Shown here: positions 59,279 through 64,000 of the stretch, one piece after another
Numbering within the stretch: position 1 is the first letter of the stretch
How the letters are laid out: each line of letters opens with the position of its first letter
Assembly: GCF_008729015.1 (NCBI RefSeq)
Contig: NZ_RKSM01000001.1
Coordinates: forward strand, 2,108,001-2,172,000
From: Haloarcula sp. CBA1129
GTDB taxonomy: Archaea > Halobacteriota > Halobacteria > Halobacteriales > Haloarculaceae
Length of the DNA: 64,000 nucleotides
Direction of reading: 5' to 3'
The notes under the pieces: generated by a model
Seen by the model: only the letters and a program-made list of their open reading frames with translations
Database searches by the model: none
Told to the model about the DNA's origin: nothing
Program-made: the position numbers and the translations under genes

Positions 59279-60340
59279 ATGAATACAGACGACGTACGCG
59301 AGCGCCTGCGAACGGTCGAGGACCCGGACCTTGGAGCCGACATCGTCTCACTCGGCTTAGTCAACAGCATCGACGTGACTGACGACGAGGTCAGCATCGA
59401 TCTGGCGCTCGGTGCACCGTACTCGCCGACGGAGACGACCATGGCGAACGAGGTCCGCGAGGCGCTGGGTGACATGGATCGAGAGATAGATCTCTCGGCG
59501 AGCGTCGACCGTGGGGTCCCGGAGGCCGAAGACCCGCTCCCGAAAGTCAAAAACGTCATCGCGGTCGCCTCGGGCAAGGGCGGCGTCGGCAAGTCCACCG
59601 TCGCAGTCAATCTCGCCGCCGGCCTCTCGCGACTCGGTGCCCGCGTCGGACTGTTCGACGCCGACGTGTACGGCCCGAACGTCCCGCGGATGCTCGACGC
59701 CGACGAACAGCCGCGTGCGACCGAAGACGAGGAAATCATCCCTGTCGAGAAACACGGGATGAAGCTGATGAGCATGGACTTCCTCGTCGGCAAGGACGAC
59801 CCTGTCATCTTCCGCGGGCCGATGGTCGACAACGTTCTCACGCAGCTCTGGGACGACGTGCTCTGGGGCGAACTCGACTACATGGTCGTCGACCTGCCGC
59901 CGGGGACCGGCGACACGCAGTTGACGATGCTCCAGCAGGTACCCGTCTCCGGAGCTGTCATCGTCACGACGCCCGAGGAAGTCGCCCTCGACGACGCCCG
60001 GAAGGGGCTCCGGATGTTCGGTCGCCACGAGACGCCCGTTCTGGGCATTGTTGAGAACATGTCGTCGTTCGTCTGCCCGGACTGTGGCGGCACGCACGAC
60101 ATCTTCGGCAGCGGCGGCGGCCGCGAGTTCGCTGACGAAACAGAGATGCCGTTCCTCGGGGAAATCCCGCTCGACCCCGAAGTCAGAGAAGGCGGAGCCA
60201 CTGGTGAACCGCTCGTTCTCGACGAGGACAGCGATGTCGGCGAATCGTTCCGCGACATCGCCGCCCGCACCGCCAATATGCAGGGCATCATCCACCGGAA
60301 GCGCCAGAGCGACAGTCAGGCCGCTCAACCGGAGCAGTAG
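59279..60340 (+). CDS. Mrp/NBP35-type Fe-S carrier P-loop ATPase
   Basis: A 353-residue ApbC/Mrp protein thought to transfer Fe-S clusters. Residues 1-85 are a MIP18/DUF59-type domain (VRERLRTVEDPDLGADIVSL). The ATPase has AVASGKGGVGKSTVAVNLAA (deviant Walker A), GLFDADVYGPNVPRML (the switch Asp) and YMVVDLPPGTGDTQLTMLQQ. Cluster-binding cysteines are in FVCPDCGGTHDIFG. I start at ATG 59279 because a CCTTATCG box at 59247-59254 is 28 bases upstream; the frame is open to 59180. Monocistronic by position. Confidence 0.93.
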   Translation: MNTDDVRERLRTVEDPDLGADIVSLGLVNSIDVTDDEVSIDLALGAPYSPTETTMANEVREALGDMDREIDLSASVDRGVPEAEDPLPKVKNVIAVASGKGGVGKSTVAVNLAAGLSRLGARVGLFDADVYGPNVPRMLDADEQPRATEDEEIIPVEKHGMKLMSMDFLVGKDDPVIFRGPMVDNVLTQLWDDVLWGELDYMVVDLPPGTGDTQLTMLQQVPVSGAVIVTTPEEVALDDARKGLRMFGRHETPVLGIVENMSSFVCPDCGGTHDIFGSGGGREFADETEMPFLGEIPLDPEVREGGATGEPLVLDEDSDVGESFRDIAARTANMQGIIHRKRQSDSQAAQPEQ

Positions 60341-60396
60341 CGGGCAGAAGAGAGCAATAGCTCAGTTGTCTCGGGAGACAGAGAGAAAGAACTGAA

Positions 60397-60588
60397 TTAC
60401 GCTTCGACCGGGTTGTTCATCTTCCGGGTGACGTAGCCGGCGATGCGGTTGCGGACACCCTTGGACTCGATGTTGGTCAGTTCCTCGACGACATCTTTGT
60501 TGTGTTCGAAGTCTGCACCGAAGGCGTCAGGGTATCGCTCCATGAGGAGCGTCCCGGTCTTCTTGACGTAGGCGGGTTTGATTGCCAT
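60397..60588 (-). CDS. rps17e: 30S ribosomal protein S17e
   Basis: A 63-residue S17e: [20 protein letters not shown] and [20 protein letters not shown], ending [12 protein letters not shown] 60588 is chosen over an open extension to 60636. Convergent with the Mrp gene (56-base gap). The 190-base gap 60589-60778 has no clear gene; it holds its promoter (an AT-rich CCTTTTTGAG near 60617 on the minus strand) and a plus-strand GTTTATC (60645-60651) that I cannot assign. Confidence 0.96.
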   Translation of the reverse strand: MAIKPAYVKKTGTLLMERYPDAFGADFEHNKDVVEELTNIESKGVRNRIAGYVTRKMNNPVEA

Positions 60589-60778
60589 GCGCGCTACTTG
60601 CTTGGTCGCACTCAAAAAGGGTTCGGAACGGACCACGCACGCGAACGTTTATCAGGAGGAGTGGACCCAAGGGTTGCCGTGCGCTGATTGTCGGCGTGGC
60701 AGGTCCAGCGAGAGTGCGACACAGCCTGTCACCGATTGCGGTGTGTCGCCTGTATGCCCCTAATTCCGTGCGGAGTCC

Positions 60779-61393
60779 CTACCAGTCGGCATCCACCAAC
60801 TCACGCACGCGCTCGAAGGCCGCTCGCTCGCGCTCGCTGCCGGCCGTCTCGACCACGGACTCGAAATACGCGAGCCGGTCCAATAGCGTCTCCCGGTCGT
60901 AGCTCGGCACGTCCAGTCGCGAGGCTGCGACAGTCGCCTCGATGACGGCGGCGTGGCCACGGTTCGTCGTCGGCACGACGCGCCGCTCGACGGCACTATC
61001 GGTGGGGTATAGCGCCCACTCGACCAACTGCGTGTCCCCCTCTGACCCAGAATCACACCGCTCGACATCGACTTCGACCCACGCGTCCGCGCTGTCGAGG
61101 ATAGGGGCGTCTTCCTCGCGGACTGACAGCGCCGCCTCGGCGAAATCGACCGGGTCGCGAGTGAACTGAACGTAGCCACCCCCGCGCTCACGGAAGTTCC
61201 GCCAAGTCCGGGTCCGGCCCCACGTCGTCGCCGTGGCTGGCTCGTCTCCGTCCGGCGCATGGATACCCAGTGCAGCCACGTTCCAGCGCTTGTTCGGTCC
61301 CAACGTAGTGACGATAGTCTCGGTAACGCCGCCCAGCGTGACGGGCCACGTTGCTCCGGAGCCAGCGCCGTCCGGCGACGAGCCCTCGGTCAC
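60779..61393 (-). CDS. DUF447 family protein
   Basis: A 204-residue member of the DUF447 family, which has a flavin-reductase-like beta-barrel fold that may bind FMN. GVTETIVTTLGPNKRWNVAALG is the family start, AVERRVVPTTNRGHAAVIEA the central conserved region with His and Asn, and VVETAGSERERAAFERV the end. Start GTG 61393 overlaps the CitG-like stop by GTGA, so it is translationally coupled and last in the four-gene cofD operon. Function unknown; context links it to cofactor metabolism. Confidence 0.85.
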   Translation of the reverse strand: MTEGSSPDGAGSGATWPVTLGGVTETIVTTLGPNKRWNVAALGIHAPDGDEPATATTWGRTRTWRNFRERGGGYVQFTRDPVDFAEAALSVREEDAPILDSADAWVEVDVERCDSGSEGDTQLVEWALYPTDSAVERRVVPTTNRGHAAVIEATVAASRLDVPSYDRETLLDRLAYFESVVETAGSERERAAFERVRELVDADW

Positions 61394-62229
61394 ACTTCGA
61401 GCCCCCGCTCCAGCGCGACGAACAGCCCGCCCGCGACCAGATCCGCAGTCGTCCCCGGGTTGATATCCCGCTCGACGAACTCCTCGGCGAGCTTGGTGGC
61501 GTCTTCGTCACCGTCGAGAACGGCCTGTGCTCGTCGCTGGACCTCCTCGGCGGTCTCGCGGTCCTGCCGCGTGACGATGAAAGTATCGGGCTCTGCCGCG
61601 AGTAGTTCGAGGAACACGTCCGACGCGCGGTCGGCGACAGGTCCCGACCCGTCCAGTAGCCGCTCGCTGGCCTCGAAGACGCGCTCGAATCCGGACACCC
61701 ACTCAGCTGCCACACCGTCAACATCGGCACTTTCCGCCATCACGTCGAACAGCGTCAGATCCCGCGCCCGGAGCACAGGAATCGCGTTACTTCCGCGGCG
61801 AACGTCGAGCGGCTCCAGCCCGTCAGGTGGGTCATCGACAGCGACATCGACGTGCTCGAAGGCGCGGTAGAACGCTGCCGCGTCCTCCACAGTCGTCTCA
61901 CGGACCACAGCGTCCATGCCGGACGGCGATAGTCGGCCACCACTCGCCGCGGCCACAAGCGGTGTGAGTATCAGCAAGGCCCCGAACTGGGTGTTGCCGG
62001 CTGATTGTCCCGCCATCCCTTCGACGGCTGTCTCGAACGCAGGACCAATGGGGTCGCCCGCAGCCGCGCGGTCGAGTCCGGGACGAGCCCCGACGGCACC
62101 GGCCATGAAGTGCTCGAACCGGAGATCGTCGTACTCTCGCTCGCGGTCGACGTTGCCGGGCTTCGGCGTGCCGGAGACCTCCAGTAGTAGTGCCAGTTGG
62201 GCGTTCTGTCCGACCGACCGCTCTGTCAC
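61390..62229 (-). CDS. CitG-like (triphosphoribosyl-dephospho-CoA synthase family) protein
   Basis: A 279-residue helical protein of the CitG/MdcB family. LLLEVSGTPKPGNVDREREY is the conserved P-G-N/L-V start, and AGQSAGNTQFGALLILTPLV the second CitG motif (NTxxGxxxL). In bacteria CitG makes the prosthetic group of citrate lyase; haloarchaea lack that enzyme as far as I know, and no citrate lyase is here, so the archaeal family likely does another transfer of a ribosyl-type group. Start is GTG 62229, overlapping the upstream TGA as GTGA. Confidence 0.85.
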   Translation of the reverse strand: MTERSVGQNAQLALLLEVSGTPKPGNVDREREYDDLRFEHFMAGAVGARPGLDRAAAGDPIGPAFETAVEGMAGQSAGNTQFGALLILTPLVAAASGGRLSPSGMDAVVRETTVEDAAAFYRAFEHVDVAVDDPPDGLEPLDVRRGSNAIPVLRARDLTLFDVMAESADVDGVAAEWVSGFERVFEASERLLDGSGPVADRASDVFLELLAAEPDTFIVTRQDRETAEEVQRRAQAVLDGDEDATKLAEEFVERDINPGTTADLVAGGLFVALERGLEV

Positions 62230-62972
62230 GGTGACACCTCCGATTCGAACCACTCCGTCGTTGCTTTTTGGACGGCGCGGAGCGTCTCGTGGTCGTCGCT
62301 TGCGCGACCGACGCTGACCGCGTCCGCGCCGTAGGTGAGGTACTCCCGCGCCGTCTCACCCCCTCGGACGCCGTTGTTCGCAACGACGAACAGGTCGGTG
62401 GCGTCGGTCACCTCGGCGATGACGGACTCCGAGTCCATCGCGTCGACGTGGAACATGTCGCCACCGGCCGCTTCGATGGCTTGAGCAATGGCTGGGAGCG
62501 AGGCGCCGTCGAGTTCAGCGCGGCCTTTCACCGAAACCGTCGCCCCCGTCGACGCTGCTGCTTCCACGAACGTCGCCAGTCGCTCCGGTTCCCGCAGCAG
62601 CGACTCGCCGGCACCGGCAGCGCACATCTCGTCTTGCCGGCAGTGGGCATTGATCTCGATGATGGCGTCGTGACGCTGACAAACGGTGGCAGCCCGCTCG
62701 ACAGGGTCGAGCGCCGCGCTCCGGACGTTGAACGCCGGGCGTAGCGGAGCGTCTTCGAGCGTGCCGAGCTGGTCGTCGACGAACGCGACCGGGTCGTCGG
62801 GCAGGAACTCGGAGCGGTCGCGGTCCCTCATCGCTCGGGCGGCCTCGCGGGTCCGGTCGTCAAGTGCGATACCGCCGAGGAACGCACACCCGATGTGGGA
62901 TTCGACCGCGCGGGCCCACGACGCGTCGGCCTCGCCGCTCAGACTCGCGAGGGCGATTCGCGGCTCGAACAT
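62226..62972 (-). CDS. TIM-barrel protein related to tRNA-dihydrouridine synthase / DHOD
   Basis: A 248-residue flavin-type TIM barrel annotated in archaea as a dihydrouridine-synthase relative. IEINAHCRQDEMCAAGAGES is reminiscent of the DUS active-site CPxxx cysteine loop, here INAHCRQ; TVSVKGRAELDGASLPAIAQ carries the substrate Lys, and FVVANNGVRGGETAREYLTY the phosphate-binding loop (GNNGI/V). It is shorter than true Dus (about 320 residues) and lacks the C-terminal RNA-binding domain, so tRNA modification is doubtful. Overlaps cofD by one base (TGATG) and the CitG-like gene by four. Confidence 0.8.
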   Translation of the reverse strand: MFEPRIALASLSGEADASWARAVESHIGCAFLGGIALDDRTREAARAMRDRDRSEFLPDDPVAFVDDQLGTLEDAPLRPAFNVRSAALDPVERAATVCQRHDAIIEINAHCRQDEMCAAGAGESLLREPERLATFVEAAASTGATVSVKGRAELDGASLPAIAQAIEAAGGDMFHVDAMDSESVIAEVTDATDLFVVANNGVRGGETAREYLTYGADAVSVGRASDDHETLRAVQKATTEWFESEVSP

Positions 62973-63964
62973 CAGGCCACCTCTGAGAGGGCCGTTTCGA
63001 CGGCGCGGTTCACTCGGTCAGCGTCGGCCTCATCATCAAGGGTGGTGTCGGTTCGGACGACGGGCACGTCCAGCGGGGTCGAATCGTCGTTGTCCAGCAC
63101 GAAGGCGTCAGCGAAGGGGTACGACTCGGCTACACCGGCGGTACTTGGCTCAACTCCGACACCGGCCATCAGCTCCGCTGCCGGCCCAGAGAACACCGTA
63201 TCTTCGATGAACGGCGAGACGGCGACGACCGTTGTTTCGTGGAGTGCCTGTTCAATCTCGTCGATGGCAAGCATCGGCCCGAGCGAAGTTACGGGGTTCG
63301 ACGGTCCAATGACGACGGCGTCGTCGAGCGCGGTCAGAACGGCATCCGTCGCGTTAGCCGTCTCGGAGCCACGGAACTCCACGTCCTCGACCGGTGGTTC
63401 GCCGTTGCGGCCAACCCACCACTCCTGAAAGTGCATCGGCCCGCTCGGCGTGTGGATGATCGAAGCGACGGGGTCGTCACTCATCGGCAGCAGCGTTCGG
63501 TCGAGGCCGAAGGCGTCTGCGAGCGTGCGCGTCACCTCGGTCAGCGAGTGGCCCTCGTCGAGCAGCGAGGTCCGCGTGATGTGGACCGCACGGTCCCGGT
63601 CGCCGATGTGCATGAACTCCGCAACGCCGGAGAAGCGCCGCCAGCGAGCGATATCACGCCCCGCTGTCTGTGCGTCGGCAGGGAGGTATCGCGGGCCGCC
63701 GTCGAGCCCGGCGGCGTCAGCAAGTCGTGTCAGCTCGGCGTGTGTCTCGGCAGTGTCGTCGGCGATACCCCACCACATCTCTCGGTCGAGGACATCACCG
63801 TCCAGAAACAGGCCGGTATCGAGGTCTGGACAGATCAGATGCCCACCCAGTTCGATATCGTCGCCGGTGTTGGCGACGACAGTCGTCGCCGCGGGCGAAA
63901 ACACGTCGTCGGCACCGGCGAGGAGCTTCGGCGTTCCCGTCCCACCGGCAAGAAACGTCACCAT
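62972..63964 (-). CDS. cofD: 2-phospho-L-lactate transferase (F420 biosynthesis)
   Basis: Joins the phospholactyl group to Fo, giving F420-0. The 330-residue protein has [20 protein letters not shown] at the start (substrate GGTG loop), [20 protein letters not shown] (metal-binding Asp pair) and the CofD text [19 protein letters not shown] near 240. It leads a compact operon with three genes behind it. GTTTATAC on the minus strand (63989-63996) lies 28 bases before the ATG at 63964. F420 would serve enzymes such as the LLM oxidoreductase at 30391-31365. Confidence 0.95.
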   Translation of the reverse strand: MVTFLAGGTGTPKLLAGADDVFSPAATTVVANTGDDIELGGHLICPDLDTGLFLDGDVLDREMWWGIADDTAETHAELTRLADAAGLDGGPRYLPADAQTAGRDIARWRRFSGVAEFMHIGDRDRAVHITRTSLLDEGHSLTEVTRTLADAFGLDRTLLPMSDDPVASIIHTPSGPMHFQEWWVGRNGEPPVEDVEFRGSETANATDAVLTALDDAVVIGPSNPVTSLGPMLAIDEIEQALHETTVVAVSPFIEDTVFSGPAAELMAGVGVEPSTAGVAESYPFADAFVLDNDDSTPLDVPVVRTDTTLDDEADADRVNRAVETALSEVA

Positions 63965-63988
63965 GTCTCGACGTAGGGGGAACTGACA

Positions 63989-63996
63989 GTATAAAC
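63989..63996 (-). promoter_or_regulatory. TATA box for the cofD operon
   Basis: GTTTATAC on the minus strand centred 28 bases before ATG 63964, preceded by a purine-containing TCAC. Fits a leaderless transcript for the four-gene operon. Confidence 0.6.
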
Positions 63997-64000
63997 GTGA

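Overview
The window is chromosomal DNA from an extremely halophilic archaeon of the class Halobacteria, most likely Haloarcula or a close relative. Evidence seen in the sequence: nearly all proteins are strongly acidic, coding regions are GC-rich, and many genes are preceded by an A/T-rich archaeal TATA box about 26-30 bases before the start codon, which implies leaderless transcripts. The ribosomal and RNA polymerase proteins are archaeal types (S28e, L7Ae, L24e, S17e, L18e, RpoD/K/N). Family knowledge adds F420 biosynthesis, a mevalonate/isopentenyl phosphate kinase pathway, archaeal RNase J and haloarchaea-only families (DUF7344, DUF5518, DUF5785). The Haloarcula assignment is inference, based mainly on the P450 and on general protein resemblance.

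Region by region. 1-5.4 kb: a DICT/DUF7344 regulator pair, aIF2-beta fused to a TRAM domain, cysteine synthase, a SRAP/HMCES protein and an orphan thiamine-diphosphate enzyme. 5.5-10.7 kb: a TIGR00300 enzyme whose 3' end and terminator are tandemly duplicated, then a double-domain KaiC-like ATPase directly followed by a PAS histidine kinase. 10.6-17.4 kb: ZIP transporter, SDR, aroA, a receiver domain without its phosphoacceptor, aroC and a uracil-DNA glycosylase. 17.4-22.6 kb: tRNA-Ser(UGA) with degraded copies of its 3' end downstream, a surface protein, small regulators, GTP cyclohydrolase III, a CBS protein, tRNA-Thr and MsrB. 22.7-28.6 kb: the L7Ae-S28e-L24e-Ndk operon, a nitronate-monooxygenase-like enzyme and TmcA with two small downstream genes.

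28.7-37.3 kb is a redox block: an acyl-CoA synthetase, an F420/flavin LLM oxidoreductase, and a FixABCX electron-transfer flavoprotein operon (EtfB, EtfA with a duplicated N-terminal module, and a FixC-FixX fusion) preceded by a 7Fe-type ferredoxin gene. 37.3-43.9 kb carries a hydrolase, GluRS, a cluster of hairpin repeats, an ArsA/Get3 ATPase, prenyl diphosphate synthase and RNase J. 44-58.7 kb is the conserved archaeal supercluster read leftward: tRNA-Ser(GCU), S13, S4, S11, RpoD, tRNA-Leu(CAG), L18e, L13, S9, RpoN, RpoK, enolase, S2, then mevalonate kinase, isopentenyl phosphate kinase, RNase J and IdsA. It is interrupted at 47.6-52.4 kb by a lineage-specific block with a LOV-domain (blue-light) histidine kinase, a cytochrome P450 and two DUF5518 membrane proteins.

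58.8-64 kb: a small hypothetical protein, an Mrp/NBP35 Fe-S carrier ATPase, S17e, and a tightly overlapping four-gene operon, cofD - TIM-barrel (DUS-like) - CitG-like - DUF447. Its co-translation suggests a cofactor-related pathway linked to F420. No CRISPR array, insertion sequence, rRNA or intact integrase is visible.
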